Below are positions 16,907 to 26,177 of a stretch of DNA of 64,000 nucleotides, piece after piece. This DNA comes from Pontiellaceae bacterium B12227. Its GTDB lineage: Bacteria; Verrucomicrobiota; Kiritimatiellia; Kiritimatiellales; Pontiellaceae. Position 1 is the first letter of the stretch; every line of letters starts with the position of its first letter. The stretch lies in contig JAROAZ010000006.1 of NCBI GenBank assembly GCA_029432775.1, positions 124,001-188,000 of the forward strand, given 5' to 3'. The notes under the pieces were generated by a model. It was not told the DNA's origin. It searched no databases and saw only the letters and a program-made list of their open reading frames with translations. The position numbers and the translations under genes are program-made.

Positions 16907-18409
16907 ATGAACCAGAACCAATCTCATCAAGCTATTGCCTTTCTCGGCACGGGGTCGGATGTGGGCAAGAGTATTGTCGTTACGGCTATTGGCCGGATTT
17001 TCAAAAACCTCGGCTATTCCGTTGCACCGTATAAAGCGCAGAACATGTCGAACAACTCCTATGTCACGCTAGAAGGCGGAGAGATGGGACGCGCCCAGGT
17101 GGTACAGGCGGAGGCCTGCGGGATTGAGCCGCACACGGATATGAATCCCGTGCTGCTGAAGCCCAACACCGACATCGGTGCTCAGGTGGTGCTTCAGGGA
17201 AAAGTAATAGGCAATGCGTTGGCGGCGGACTACTTTAAAGATACCTCTTTAATTCGGCAACCGGCGTTCCAATCATTGGAACAATTGAAGGCCGCGCACG
17301 ATCTGATTGTCATCGAAGGAGCCGGCTCCTGCGGCGAAGTGAATCTGCGCTCGCGCGACTTTGTAAATTTCGAAACCGCGCACGCGGCCGACGCACCGGT
17401 CATCCTTGTTGCTGACATTGACCGTGGCGGCGTCTTTGCCCAACTGATCGGAACACTGAACGTGATCCCTGAAGCAGACCGGAAACGCATCGCGGGCTTC
17501 ATCATCAATAAGTTTCGTGGAGATCCCTCGCTGTTTGATGACGGCATCCACTATCTGGAAAAGGAAACGGGCCTTCCGGTGCTCGGGTTGATTCCCTACT
17601 TCCGCCACATCGAAATTGATCCGGAAGACGGGCTTCCTTTGGAAACGGTCATTGATCCTCCCACCGGACCGTTGCCGGGGAAAATCAACATTGCCTGCAT
17701 CCGTCTGCCGCACATCTCCAACTTCACGGACTTTAATCCGCTGATCCGCAATGACGCCGTCTCCTTCCACTATCTTTCCAAACCTCGGAAACTTGAGGGC
17801 TATGATGCGCTGATCCTGCCCGGCACCAAAAACGTCCGCTTCGATTTACAATGGCTGAAAGACAAGGGGTGGGCAGCACCGATTGCAGATTTTCAGGGTC
17901 ATGTACTCGGTATCTGCGGCGGCTTTCAAATGCTGGGAAAAACAGTTAACGATCCTCATGGCGTCGAAGGCGACGCGGGCAACACCTCGGGCTTCGGGTT
18001 GCTGGATATTGAAACGGTACTGGAGAAAGAAAAGGTGCTCTCCCGCTCTCAGGGTCATCTAGCGGACGGGACACCGATTGACGGCTATGAAATCCATATG
18101 GGCCGAACGACCCTAGGGCCGGATGCCTCTCCTCTGGTTTCCGTGGAAAGTCGCAACCTGGAATCGGTCAACGATACCGACGGCGCCGTTTCCAATGATT
18201 GGAAAGTCATGGGATCCTATTTTCACGGCCTGTTTGATTTCCCGGAATTCCGCAACCGGTTTCTGCAAATCCTGAATCTGGATTATGAAACCGAAGACGT
18301 ACAGAAAGCACGTGATTTTAAAGAGAGCCAATACGATCTGCTTGCCGAACACTTTGAACAATATCTGGATATGGAAAAGCTTTGTGCGATTGCTTTCGAT
18401 CCCATTTGA
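16907..18409 (+). CDS. cobQ: Cobyric acid synthase (glutamine-hydrolysing)
   Basis: A 500-residue enzyme that amidates adenosyl-cobyrinic acid a,c-diamide to cobyric acid. The N-terminal synthetase domain has the P-loop-like GTGSDVGKS and YKAQNMSNNS. The C-terminal glutaminase domain has the catalytic Cys in LGICGGFQMLG (near 336) and His in YFHGLFD. Length is typical. No clear ribosome site precedes the ATG, since the inverted repeat of the GxxExxY unit ends 2 bases upstream. No other B12 synthesis gene is in view. Two palindrome copies lie inside (17267-17281, 18190-18204). Confidence 0.94.
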   Translation: MNQNQSHQAIAFLGTGSDVGKSIVVTAIGRIFKNLGYSVAPYKAQNMSNNSYVTLEGGEMGRAQVVQAEACGIEPHTDMNPVLLKPNTDIGAQVVLQGKVIGNALAADYFKDTSLIRQPAFQSLEQLKAAHDLIVIEGAGSCGEVNLRSRDFVNFETAHAADAPVILVADIDRGGVFAQLIGTLNVIPEADRKRIAGFIINKFRGDPSLFDDGIHYLEKETGLPVLGLIPYFRHIEIDPEDGLPLETVIDPPTGPLPGKINIACIRLPHISNFTDFNPLIRNDAVSFHYLSKPRKLEGYDALILPGTKNVRFDLQWLKDKGWAAPIADFQGHVLGICGGFQMLGKTVNDPHGVEGDAGNTSGFGLLDIETVLEKEKVLSRSQGHLADGTPIDGYEIHMGRTTLGPDASPLVSVESRNLESVNDTDGAVSNDWKVMGSYFHGLFDFPEFRNRFLQILNLDYETEDVQKARDFKESQYDLLAEHFEQYLDMEKLCAIAFDPI

Positions 18410-18423
18410 GGTATCATTCGGCT

Positions 18424-19215
18424 ATGAATTTAATTGATGAAAAGGAGCAGATACTGCTCGACGAACTTCGTTCCTATGGAGCCATTGCGGTGGCGTATTC
18501 CGGCGGGGTTGATTCCACCTATCTGGCTGACTGCGCGCATGAGGTGCTGGGGCACGATGCCATGATGGTGATTGCCGACTCCCCTTCGATTCCCCGCGAT
18601 GAATTGCAGCAGGCCATCGATATGGCGACCGAACGCGGCTGGAACCTGCGGATTATTAAAACCGAAGAGCATCTCAAGGATGATTATCTTGAGAACAAAG
18701 GCGACCGCTGTTTCCACTGCAAAAATGAACTTTTTACCAAGATGGAAACCATCCTCTCCGAGTTTGGTGACATTGTGCTGGCTCACGGCGCCATCGAAGA
18801 TGACAAAGGCGATGTCCGCCCGGGTACCCAGGCGGCTGCAAATCACTGCGTGGTGGCTCCTTTGCAGAATGCCGGCTTGTTTAAAAAAGAGATTCGTGTG
18901 CTGAGCGAACGTCGCGGACTTCCAACAGCTGGAAAAGCTTCCTTCGCCTGCCTGGGCTCACGTTTCCCGACCGGAACACGCATTGAGCTCGAGGCTATGA
19001 CACAGGTGGAAAAAGCCGAGGCCATTCTGCGGGCGCGCGGATATAACCAATACCGTATCCGGCACCACGACGACCTCTGCCGCATTGAGATTGACCAGGC
19101 CGATTTTGATAAGCTGATGGATGAACGAATCGAGATCGTCAGCGCCATCAAAAAGGCCGGCTATAAATTCGTAACGCTCGACCTGAGTGGATATTCGATG
19201 GGATCGAGTGCTTAG
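18424..19215 (+). CDS. larE: LarE-type ATP-dependent sacrificial sulfur transferase
   Basis: A 263-residue PP-loop ATPase of the LarE/ExsB group, which adds sulfur to a pyridinium dicarboxylate during assembly of the nickel-pincer cofactor. The PP-loop SGGVDS is at 26-31, a CFHC pair at Cys96/Cys99, and Cys176 (ACLGSRFPTG) falls at the same number as the sacrificial Cys of the Lactobacillus plantarum enzyme. The ATG at 18424 lies 14 bases after cobQ. No larB, larC or larA is in the window, so the client enzyme is unknown. One palindrome copy at 18920-18934. Confidence 0.85.
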   Translation: MNLIDEKEQILLDELRSYGAIAVAYSGGVDSTYLADCAHEVLGHDAMMVIADSPSIPRDELQQAIDMATERGWNLRIIKTEEHLKDDYLENKGDRCFHCKNELFTKMETILSEFGDIVLAHGAIEDDKGDVRPGTQAAANHCVVAPLQNAGLFKKEIRVLSERRGLPTAGKASFACLGSRFPTGTRIELEAMTQVEKAEAILRARGYNQYRIRHHDDLCRIEIDQADFDKLMDERIEIVSAIKKAGYKFVTLDLSGYSMGSSA

Positions 19216-19224
19216 TCAGACCGG

Positions 19225-19274
19225 GAGTAAGGTTAGGAGCAAGATTAAGACAGGACCTAATCATACTCTTACTC
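19225..19274. repeat. Degenerate hexamer repeats with inverted ends
   Basis: Between larE and the convergent gene at 19290 there are near-hexamer units (AGTAAG GTTAGG AGCAAG ATTAAG) and an inverted pair GAGTAAG (19225-19231) / CTTACTC (19268-19274). No gene fits here. It may be a relic of a small repeat element. Confidence 0.5.
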
Positions 19275-19289
19275 TTTCAGATCGCTGAT

Positions 19290-19904
19290 CTAGTAACACC
19301 AACGGGTGCTGTAGCGATAGCGTTTCCAGAGTTTGGGGCGGCGGACCGAGGATACACCGAGCCGGGTATTTTTCAGTGGGGGAGCCGGTGTCCCCTCCGG
19401 AACCGGCTGGCCACTGAGCAGACCCACCACCTGCTCCTGCACCTCTTCCAGCTTATCCAGCTTGAGTTCGGGATCGATGACCATGAAACTTTCGTTGGTC
19501 TTCTTATGCTCGTAGACGCGAAGACGGCGGCCGTCTTCCATCTTGCTTACGTCGCGCTCAACCAGCAACTTCTTGCGCTCGAGCATGACGGTCAGAATGA
19601 AGATCGCATTCAGATCCTCTTCATTCTCCATCGCGATGAGGCGACGCAGCAGCGATTCAACATTCTCTTTTTTCACTGCCTCCTCTTCGGGCGGTGGCGG
19701 AACAATGAAGGTGGTTTTCCAGGAGCTCAGGCCGTGCTTGTTTTTATTCCAGCACTTCTTGCACAGGTCCTGACGGATGTACTGGTTTTCTTCAAAAACC
19801 AGCTTCGAGAACAGTTTTTCTTTGTCCTCGAATGCACATTCACATACGGAACATGCTTTAGCACATTTCTGCACCCGCCAGTTATCGATGTTTTCACGTC
19901 CCAT
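19290..19904 (-). CDS. Uncharacterised Cys-rich zinc-ribbon-like protein
   Basis: A 204-residue protein I cannot assign. Residues 14-51 hold Cys14, Cys18, Cys21, Cys23, Cys48 and Cys51; the CxxC pairs 18/21 and 48/51 suggest one zinc ribbon. Residues about 72-150 are Glu/Lys/Leu-rich and probably helical (VESLLRRLIAMENEEDLNAIF). The C-terminus is basic and ends in YRYSTRWCY. There is no signal peptide or membrane helix. It lies downstream of pgsA in the same direction, separated by a short REP-like hairpin. Steady codon use over 600 bases supports a real gene. Confidence 0.7.
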   Translation of the reverse strand: MGRENIDNWRVQKCAKACSVCECAFEDKEKLFSKLVFEENQYIRQDLCKKCWNKNKHGLSSWKTTFIVPPPPEEEAVKKENVESLLRRLIAMENEEDLNAIFILTVMLERKKLLVERDVSKMEDGRRLRVYEHKKTNESFMVIDPELKLDKLEEVQEQVVGLLSGQPVPEGTPAPPLKNTRLGVSSVRRPKLWKRYRYSTRWCY

Positions 19905-19926
19905 AATTCTAATCCCCGAATAAGAG

Positions 19927-19946
19927 GCCGCCTGAAGGCGGAACTA
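19927..19946. repeat. REP-like hairpin, copy 1
   Basis: GCCGCCTGAAGGCGGAACTA forms a CCGCC/GGCGG stem. It matches 59523-59542 at 18 of 20 bases. The pgsA stop codon lies within it. Confidence 0.7.
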
Positions 19947-20513
19947 CGAACCAGCTTCTTCCTTTTCCCAAATGGTGTGGCGCTGCTGCCAGAAATAGAC
20001 CACGCCCGACCAGGCGGTAATTACGGCAGCTCCAACACCGAGCCACCAGGCAAACGAAGTTCCAGGCATTGGAAGATACGCGGAATCCCAGATAAGGCCG
20101 AAGAAATAGAGGCAAATGGCCAGCATCTGAACCGTGGTCTTGATTTTACCCCAGGGACCGGCAGGCATCACGATGCCTTTTTCAATCATCAGCAACCGCA
20201 TTCCGGTTACCATAAACTCACGGGCAATAATGACCACGACCATCCATGCCGTAATGCTGCCGAGCTCCACAAAACCGACAAAAGCCGCGCAGACCAGCAC
20301 CTTGTCGGCCAGCGGATCCATCAGTTTCCCGAATGAAGTAACCCCGAAAAAGTTGCGCGCCAGATAGCCGTCGAGCGCATCGGTGATACTGGCAATGATA
20401 AAGATGGCCAGTGCTGCAATGCGTGCATACGGGAAATCGAGCGTCATGCAAACCATCATGACCGCCGTCATCCAGAAGCGGCTCATGGTAAGGTGATTCG
20501 GTAGATCTTTCAT
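19944..20513 (-). CDS. pgsA: CDP-diacylglycerol-glycerol-3-phosphate 3-phosphatidyltransferase
   Basis: A 189-residue membrane enzyme of the CDP-alcohol phosphatidyltransferase family, which makes phosphatidylglycerol phosphate. The full catalytic motif D-x2-D-G-x2-A-R-x8-G-x3-D-x3-D is present around residues 45-71 (DALDGYLAR...FGKLMDPLADK). Several hydrophobic helices fit the fold. It sits in the order ftsK, rodZ-like, pgsA, an arrangement also known from other bacteria. A palindrome copy lies at 20060-20074. Confidence 0.92.
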   Translation of the reverse strand: MKDLPNHLTMSRFWMTAVMMVCMTLDFPYARIAALAIFIIASITDALDGYLARNFFGVTSFGKLMDPLADKVLVCAAFVGFVELGSITAWMVVVIIAREFMVTGMRLLMIEKGIVMPAGPWGKIKTTVQMLAICLYFFGLIWDSAYLPMPGTSFAWWLGVGAAVITAWSGVVYFWQQRHTIWEKEEAGS

Positions 20514-20532
20514 TCAGTCTCTCTTTTTAAAG

Positions 20533-20547
20533 TTCCAATGATTGGAA
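20533..20547. repeat. 15-bp palindrome TTCCAATGATTGGAA
   Basis: Fills most of the 35-base gap between the rodZ-like stop and the pgsA start (both minus strand), 19 bases upstream of the pgsA ATG. Confidence 0.95.
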
Positions 20548-20548
20548 G

Positions 20549-21187
20549 TTATTTTTTATCCACTTCCACAACACCCGGCTTGGCCAGATATGCATCAGGG
20601 ACGCCATCGGCAATTACAGCATGTTCCATCGAGGCAGCGCCACCGGCCACAGTCGTCGGCTCGGTTGTATCTTCATCAGCACATTGGGTGACGCTGAAAA
20701 TGATAATAGCAATGAGTACAATTGCGCCGACGGCAGAATAGATGGCCTTCCAGGGGAGACCGGAATCCGACATCCCCGATACGGCCGCATTGACCTCAGC
20801 AAAAACGGCCTTCGGCCCGTTCCCGTTATTTTTTGACGCACTTGGTGCCGGAGCACTGCTTACATCGACCGGAACGTGATCGGCCTTCGCCAGATTCAGA
20901 CGGGTTTCCTCGCTCAGCTGCGTCTTGGATTTCGGAGCGTGCTGGGAGATGTATTCATCCACCAGCGGATGGGCATCAATACCGAGATATTGCGCATACA
21001 TTCGAATAAAACTCTTCGCATAAACCGGAGCAGAGAGTGCGCCGAAATCATCGGCCTCCATGGCTTCGATAAACTTTGACAGGATCTTGGTAGCCTGACC
21101 GGCCTCGGACACACTGACTCCTTTGGCCTGGCGCGCGGCTTCCAGCCGCTGCCCGATGGTTCCTATACTAAGACTCGCTTGTTCCAT
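20549..21187 (-). CDS. RodZ-like membrane-anchored helix-turn-helix protein
   Basis: A 212-residue protein with an N-terminal HTH_25-type domain (IGQRLEAARQAKGVSVSEAGQATKI, about 10-75; SPVYAKSFIRMYA-like segment is characteristic of RodZ). A linker follows, then one transmembrane helix (IYSAVGAIVLIAIIIFSV, about 150-167) and a short external tail. RodZ links MreB to the membrane in cell-shape control. The large C-terminal RodZ domain is missing, so this is a short form. It overlaps the end of ftsK by 20 bases and precedes pgsA. Confidence 0.75.
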   Translation of the reverse strand: MEQASLSIGTIGQRLEAARQAKGVSVSEAGQATKILSKFIEAMEADDFGALSAPVYAKSFIRMYAQYLGIDAHPLVDEYISQHAPKSKTQLSEETRLNLAKADHVPVDVSSAPAPSASKNNGNGPKAVFAEVNAAVSGMSDSGLPWKAIYSAVGAIVLIAIIIFSVTQCADEDTTEPTTVAGGAASMEHAVIADGVPDAYLAKPGVVEVDKK

Positions 21188-23558
21188 CTTCTGTGGCTCC
21201 TGTGTTCTGGGGAATCTCCCCGTCTAAATCGATTAAAATTTCCCGCGGCCCCGCCCCATCCGGCGGACCGATCACCCCGCGCTCTTCCAACAGATCCATC
21301 ACCCGGGCGGCGCGAGTGTAGCCAATGCGCAGACGACGCTGCAGGGATGAGGTTGATGCACGCTTGGTCTGGCGAATCACCTCCATGGCCTGCTCAACAA
21401 TATCATCATCGCCGCCATTATCCATTTCCGGCAGATCCGTACTCGGCTTTTCAATTTTCTCGTGAATCTCTGTAATGAACTCGGGCTTACTCTGCTCTTT
21501 CCAGTAGTTGGTGACGTTGTCGATTTCTGAATCGCTGGTGAAGGCCCCCTGCGACCGGATCAGTTTATCCGACCCGGGCGGCAGCACGAGCATATCGCCT
21601 TTGCCCAGCAGGGCGTCAGCCCCCATGCGGTCCAGAATGGTTCGACTGTCCACCTTCTGGGAAACCTTAAAGGCAATTCGCACGGGAAAGTTGGCTTTGA
21701 TGGTACCGGTGATGACTTTAACGTCCGGGCGCTGCGTGGCGAGAATCATATGAATGCCGGCCGCACGGGATTTGGCGGCCAACCGGGCAATGCCCGCTTC
21801 GATCTCGGCCTGAGCCACCGCCATCAGGTCGGCCAGCTCGTCAATTACAATGACGATGTAGGGCAGCTTTTCAGGAATGGAATCCTTCTTCTTTTCGGGA
21901 TTATCCACCACGGTTTCTTCGCCGAACAGCTCCTCCTGCTTCACCACAACCCGTTCGTTGAAACCAGTCAGGTCGCGAACGCCGGCCTGGCGGAACCATT
22001 TGAAGCGGCGCTCCATTTCGTCGATCGCCCATTTGAGGCCCAGCGCCACTTTCTTGGCATTGGTGATGACCGGCACCACCAGGTGCGGCAGATTGTTGTA
22101 CTGATGAAATTCCACCGTCTTCGGGTCGACCAGAATCATGCGCAGATCGTCCGGCGAATGCTTCATCAGCAACCCCGTCAGAATGGAGTTCATACAGACC
22201 GATTTACCGGCGCCGGTTGCACCGGCAATGAGCAGATGCGGCATCTTGGCCAGATCGTAGACCATGGTATCGCCGCTGACATCTTTACCCAGCACCAACG
22301 GCAATGCACTTTTACCACCGCGAAACGGCGGACTTTCAATCATATCGCGGAAGAAGACCGCCTGGCGGGAAGTATTCGGCACCTCCACACCGCAAACGCC
22401 CTTTCCGGGAATTGGAGCCTGAATACGAATACTCTCGGCATGCATTTTCAAAGCAATATTATCGGACAGCGCTTTAATCCGCTCTACCCTCACACCCGGT
22501 GCAGGCAGGATTTCGTAGCACGTCACCACAGGCCCCTGCTGTACGCCGGTCACCTTGGCTTCCACCCCGAACTCTTCGAGCGTGTCCTGCAGCACTTGTG
22601 CTGTGTCTGCAACCTGGGAGGACGACATGCCCTTTTCCTGCGGAACAGCGGGGTCGAGCAAATCCATCGGCGGCAGCTTATAGTCGTGCACCTCGGTTTC
22701 CAACGTGGCGGTAAACGCACCGTCTTCAGCAGCCTCTTTTTTCGGTTTGGCCTCCTTCTTCGGAGTCAGCACCACCGGTTCACGCTTAGGTTTCGGATCG
22801 GGCTTCTTCGCGCTTTTCTGCTGCGCTTCCACCATGGCTTTGATATCCACCGCATCAGCCTTTTCCGCCACAACCGGTTCCGGCTCAGGAGTCGGCTTGG
22901 GCTTGCGGGGCGTCCGCTTGCGTTTAGGTTTGATGACCTTCACTTCGGGCTCTTTTTCCTCGAACATCTCTTCCGGTGAGGGCTTTTCAATTTTGATTGC
23001 TTTGACCTTTTTCCAGAGCACTTTGCACAGCTCGACGATGTGCAGGTCCAGCATGCGGACGACGGCAATGAAAAACAGAACAAAGAAAACAATCCCGGCG
23101 CCGGCGTGACCGATCCAGAATCCCAGCGACCGCTGTGCCAGCACCTCGCCCATCAAACCGCCGGGCGTGCCGATATTGAGCCGTTCAACAGTGCCCATCC
23201 AGAACTGCTCGTTCATATCGACCAGTCCAGCCAGACAGAACAGCGCCAGAATGAACCAGAGCAGACGGGGATAAATTTTGCGGGCCGACCAGAAAACCGA
23301 GGAGACTCCAATCCACAGGATACAGAACGGAATAACAAATCCGGCCACCCCGAAATGCATGAAACAGGCATAGGCCGTTCTGGCCCCGAACGGACCGATC
23401 CAGTTATGGGATCCAGGCTCATTTGTAAACGCACCGATATCAGCGGGATTATACGAAAGAACGCCCAATAGGAGCATTAAACCAACGGTCCCCACCAAAA
23501 TCCCTGCAATCTCTCGCCACCCCGAACGAACGGGCTCTTCTGTCTTCGTTTTTGCCAT
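21168..23558 (-). CDS. ftsK: DNA translocase FtsK/SpoIIIE
   Basis: A 796-residue septal DNA pump that clears the chromosome terminus at division. It has four N-terminal membrane helices (about 17-175), a Pro/Lys/Glu-rich linker (about 200-310), and a RecA-like motor with Walker A GATGAGKS near 443-450 and Walker B VIDELADLMAV. A C-terminal gamma winged helix (SSLQRRLRIGYTRAARVMDLLEERG) reads polarity sequences in the chromosome. The ATG at 23558 gives the usual start (MAKTKTEEP); the open frame to 23723 is rejected as unconserved. No good ribosome site is seen. Confidence 0.93.
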   Translation of the reverse strand: MAKTKTEEPVRSGWREIAGILVGTVGLMLLLGVLSYNPADIGAFTNEPGSHNWIGPFGARTAYACFMHFGVAGFVIPFCILWIGVSSVFWSARKIYPRLLWFILALFCLAGLVDMNEQFWMGTVERLNIGTPGGLMGEVLAQRSLGFWIGHAGAGIVFFVLFFIAVVRMLDLHIVELCKVLWKKVKAIKIEKPSPEEMFEEKEPEVKVIKPKRKRTPRKPKPTPEPEPVVAEKADAVDIKAMVEAQQKSAKKPDPKPKREPVVLTPKKEAKPKKEAAEDGAFTATLETEVHDYKLPPMDLLDPAVPQEKGMSSSQVADTAQVLQDTLEEFGVEAKVTGVQQGPVVTCYEILPAPGVRVERIKALSDNIALKMHAESIRIQAPIPGKGVCGVEVPNTSRQAVFFRDMIESPPFRGGKSALPLVLGKDVSGDTMVYDLAKMPHLLIAGATGAGKSVCMNSILTGLLMKHSPDDLRMILVDPKTVEFHQYNNLPHLVVPVITNAKKVALGLKWAIDEMERRFKWFRQAGVRDLTGFNERVVVKQEELFGEETVVDNPEKKKDSIPEKLPYIVIVIDELADLMAVAQAEIEAGIARLAAKSRAAGIHMILATQRPDVKVITGTIKANFPVRIAFKVSQKVDSRTILDRMGADALLGKGDMLVLPPGSDKLIRSQGAFTSDSEIDNVTNYWKEQSKPEFITEIHEKIEKPSTDLPEMDNGGDDDIVEQAMEVIRQTKRASTSSLQRRLRIGYTRAARVMDLLEERGVIGPPDGAGPREILIDLDGEIPQNTGATEDGTSES

Positions 23559-23711
23559 TGCGGGAATATAGAGGAAATGCCCTCTCCAAATCAAAACATT
23601 GGAAGGGCTAAATGAGTCAATCGGTGGAAAGTGCTGATTACACGTAATTTTTGCATGACCGCCCGTTCCTGTGTATTCTCGGAAATCTCGGATTAAAATA
23701 TGGAGGTAATG

Positions 23712-24071
23712 ATGGATCGCCACGAAAAAATTGATTATGTCGAGTTTTCGACGCCCGACCCGGAAAACACCAAAGCCTTTTTCTCGCAGGTATTTGGATG
23801 GAAGTTCACCGACTACGGCCCGGATTATTGCGACAGTCCGGACGGCGGTATCATGACCGGTTTTTTCAGAGGCGACCGAAAATCAACCCAGGAAACGGGA
23901 GGTGCACTGCTTACCTTTTTCAGCACAGATCTGGAGGCCACGCAGGAAAAGATCAAAGCCGCGGGCGGGAAAATCATCAAACCCATTTTTCCCTTCCCCG
24001 GCGGACGGCGCTTCCAATTCCTGGAACCCGGCGGCAACGAATTCGCCGTCTGGTCGGATCAGGGACTTTAA
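23712..24071 (+). CDS. VOC family (glyoxalase/bleomycin-resistance fold) protein
   Basis: A 119-residue single VOC domain of the YajQ/CFC-like group: IDYVEFSTPDPENTKAFFSQVFGWKF at the start and FQFLEPGGNEFAVW at the end. Such proteins bind metal and small ligands; the substrate is unknown. The ATG at 23712 is 5 bases after GGAGG; another ATG at 23709 is too close to that site. The stop TAA touches the next ATG. A palindrome copy lies at 24012-24026. Confidence 0.85.
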   Translation: MDRHEKIDYVEFSTPDPENTKAFFSQVFGWKFTDYGPDYCDSPDGGIMTGFFRGDRKSTQETGGALLTFFSTDLEATQEKIKAAGGKIIKPIFPFPGGRRFQFLEPGGNEFAVWSDQGL

Positions 24072-25004
24072 ATGAAACGTTGGCCCCACCTCGTTCTCTG
24101 CTCAGTACTGGCCTCGGCTGCCGAAGCGCAGACCAACATTGAGCAGATTATCCGCTCCGAAAATATTGCCGGAGCATATGCATCGATCATCAACTTCGCC
24201 ACAGAGCCCGATATTTCCGCAGCGAAACTGAAGATTGATGCCGACCTGCCCGAGGAGGATGAACTTCGAATCGTAAAATTCCCGCTGCGCAAGGAATTCA
24301 CACTGGATAACAGGCAATGGAAACCGGTTATCCAGGGAACCCTCTCCCGGCTCGAACTGAGGTCCTCCCTGCCCGCTTTCGCCGGCGAAACCATTGACGG
24401 AACCTGGACTTCCTACAGTGCAACGCTCGGCGGCGGCGTCCGCATTCCCCTTTCCAAACATTGGAACATCCTCCCGGCAGTTGACGGCGGCTATGCCTAC
24501 CTGAAAAGCGAAGCGGAATACGGCCCGGTTGGCGAAGCAGTCCTGAAACCGATTCTATCCGGCAAACTCTACGACTGGGAGGCTCATGCCTGGACCCTCA
24601 GCGCGCATTTGGCCCTGCTTTACAATCAGACCTTCCGGAAACTGGAAATCGATGCCCACCTCAGCGGAACCGTCAGCCACATACAAAGCTTTCACACCAC
24701 CTCTGATCTACAGGAATTTGAGGAAAGGATCGGAACCATTACCATCAAAGCAGACGCAACCCATCCTTTAGGCTTCTCCATCCTGAACTGCCCGATATTC
24801 GGAGTGGCTCATCTGGGGCACAGCTCATTGGTTTCGGATAGCGAGGTAAACCTCGGGTTCAGATTCCTGAATGAAGCCGGCTTCTCGCTCAAAACGGACA
24901 TCTCCCACTATGGCACTCCCATAAAAAGTCTGAGCCTCGGAGCCATGGTCCTCTGGGGAGATCATGTCGGCGGCTGGAAAATTCTTACGACCTACCGCTT
25001 CTAG
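24072..25004 (+). CDS. Putative outer-membrane beta-barrel protein
   Basis: A 310-residue exported protein with a signal peptide cleaved after ASAAEA. The mature part shows alternating strands with aromatic/glycine girdles (YSATLGGGVRIPLS, LSLGAMVLWG) and ends in Phe (TTYRF), typical of outer-membrane barrels. I cannot assign a family or cargo. It starts immediately after the VOC stop, so it is probably co-transcribed. A palindrome copy lies at 24452-24466. Confidence 0.65.
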   Translation: MKRWPHLVLCSVLASAAEAQTNIEQIIRSENIAGAYASIINFATEPDISAAKLKIDADLPEEDELRIVKFPLRKEFTLDNRQWKPVIQGTLSRLELRSSLPAFAGETIDGTWTSYSATLGGGVRIPLSKHWNILPAVDGGYAYLKSEAEYGPVGEAVLKPILSGKLYDWEAHAWTLSAHLALLYNQTFRKLEIDAHLSGTVSHIQSFHTTSDLQEFEERIGTITIKADATHPLGFSILNCPIFGVAHLGHSSLVSDSEVNLGFRFLNEAGFSLKTDISHYGTPIKSLSLGAMVLWGDHVGGWKILTTYRF

Positions 25005-25048
25005 TCCGGAATACAGAACCTCCCGAAAACGCCGAACAAACCAGCGCC

Positions 25049-26074
25049 CTAGAGTGAGTCCTTATGCTTTTTAAGCAACCCGCGGAACTGATCATACGTC
25101 AAATCGAGCAATTCCGCCGCCCGGCGCTGGCTGAAACGGGCCCGCTCCAGCGCCGACCGCACAAGTTGTATTTCATGCTTCCGAATGGATTCCTTGAAGC
25201 CCCCCTCCATCTCCGATGCCTCCTCTGCACTGCTTCCAGACATTGGAACTTCTTGCGAACCCTGAACCACACCGTCGCTCAGCGGTTCAAAGGGATAGGG
25301 AGAAACAAATGGATTAAAGACAGCCGAATCAATCAATCGCCCCTCCGCCTGATACACCGCCCGCTCAACCACGTTCTTTAACTCCCGGACATTACCCTTC
25401 CAGGCATGCCGCTCCAGCTGATGAATCAGTTTGCGGCTGAAACGCGGCACCTCGTCATGGCCCAGCTCAAACGCCATACGGCCTGCAAAATGATCTGCCA
25501 AAAGCATGATATCTTCGCGCCGGCTCCGCAGCGGCGGAAGAAACAGGACCTCAAAAGAAAGGCGATCCAGTAAGTCCTGCTTAAACTCATTTTTCTGCGC
25601 CATCGCGAGCAGATCGACATTTGTTGCCCCGATGATTCGGACATCCACCTCAATCGGCTCGGTGCCACCAACACGCTCGAACGAGCCATATTCCACCACG
25701 CGCAGAATTTTCTCCTGAACCGGTTTGGGTATGGTGCCGATTTCATCCAGAAACAAGGTTCCCCCGTCCGCCAGCTCAAAGCGGCCGGATCGCTGTTTTT
25801 CCGCTCCGGTAAACGCTCCTTTTTCATGACCGAACAGCTCGGACTCGATCAACGATTCCGAAAGCGTCGAGCAATTCAGCGTAACCAAGGGGCCGTCCCA
25901 GCGCTGCGAAAGGAAATGGAGCCGGTTGGCGGCGAGCTCCTTGCCCGTGCCCCGCTCGCCAATCAGCAATACGGGGCGGTCCACCGGAGCCACCTTCGCC
26001 AACCGCGCCTGAAATTCCAGAAATGACTCCGACTGACCCAGCGCCTCGATTGAACTTGCGGATAATGAACCCAT
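25049..26074 (-). CDS. pspF: PspF-type sigma-54-dependent activator
   Basis: A 341-residue enhancer-binding protein that has no sensory domain, as in PspF. Walker A GERGTGKE is at 39-46, GAFTGA at 86-91, Walker B LFLDEIG follows, and a Fis helix-turn-helix ends the protein ([22 protein letters not shown]). It is divergent from pspA, the classic arrangement in which PspA holds PspF inactive until membrane stress. One palindrome copy lies at 25234-25248. Confidence 0.9.
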   Translation of the reverse strand: MGSLSASSIEALGQSESFLEFQARLAKVAPVDRPVLLIGERGTGKELAANRLHFLSQRWDGPLVTLNCSTLSESLIESELFGHEKGAFTGAEKQRSGRFELADGGTLFLDEIGTIPKPVQEKILRVVEYGSFERVGGTEPIEVDVRIIGATNVDLLAMAQKNEFKQDLLDRLSFEVLFLPPLRSRREDIMLLADHFAGRMAFELGHDEVPRFSRKLIHQLERHAWKGNVRELKNVVERAVYQAEGRLIDSAVFNPFVSPYPFEPLSDGVVQGSQEVPMSGSSAEEASEMEGGFKESIRKHEIQLVRSALERARFSQRRAAELLDLTYDQFRGLLKKHKDSL

Positions 26075-26177
26075 TTTTGGCCTTTTTTACTTATTTATGG
26101 TTTATATAACCTTTTACGCGAAAGATGTCAAATTACACAAACCACTGCATATATGTGCATTATGAATAATACCGTGA

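Noticed and set aside
21750-22979. Long plus-strand ORF opposite ftsK (409 codons)
   Set aside because: Antisense shadow of ftsK with His/Arg-rich nonsense composition.
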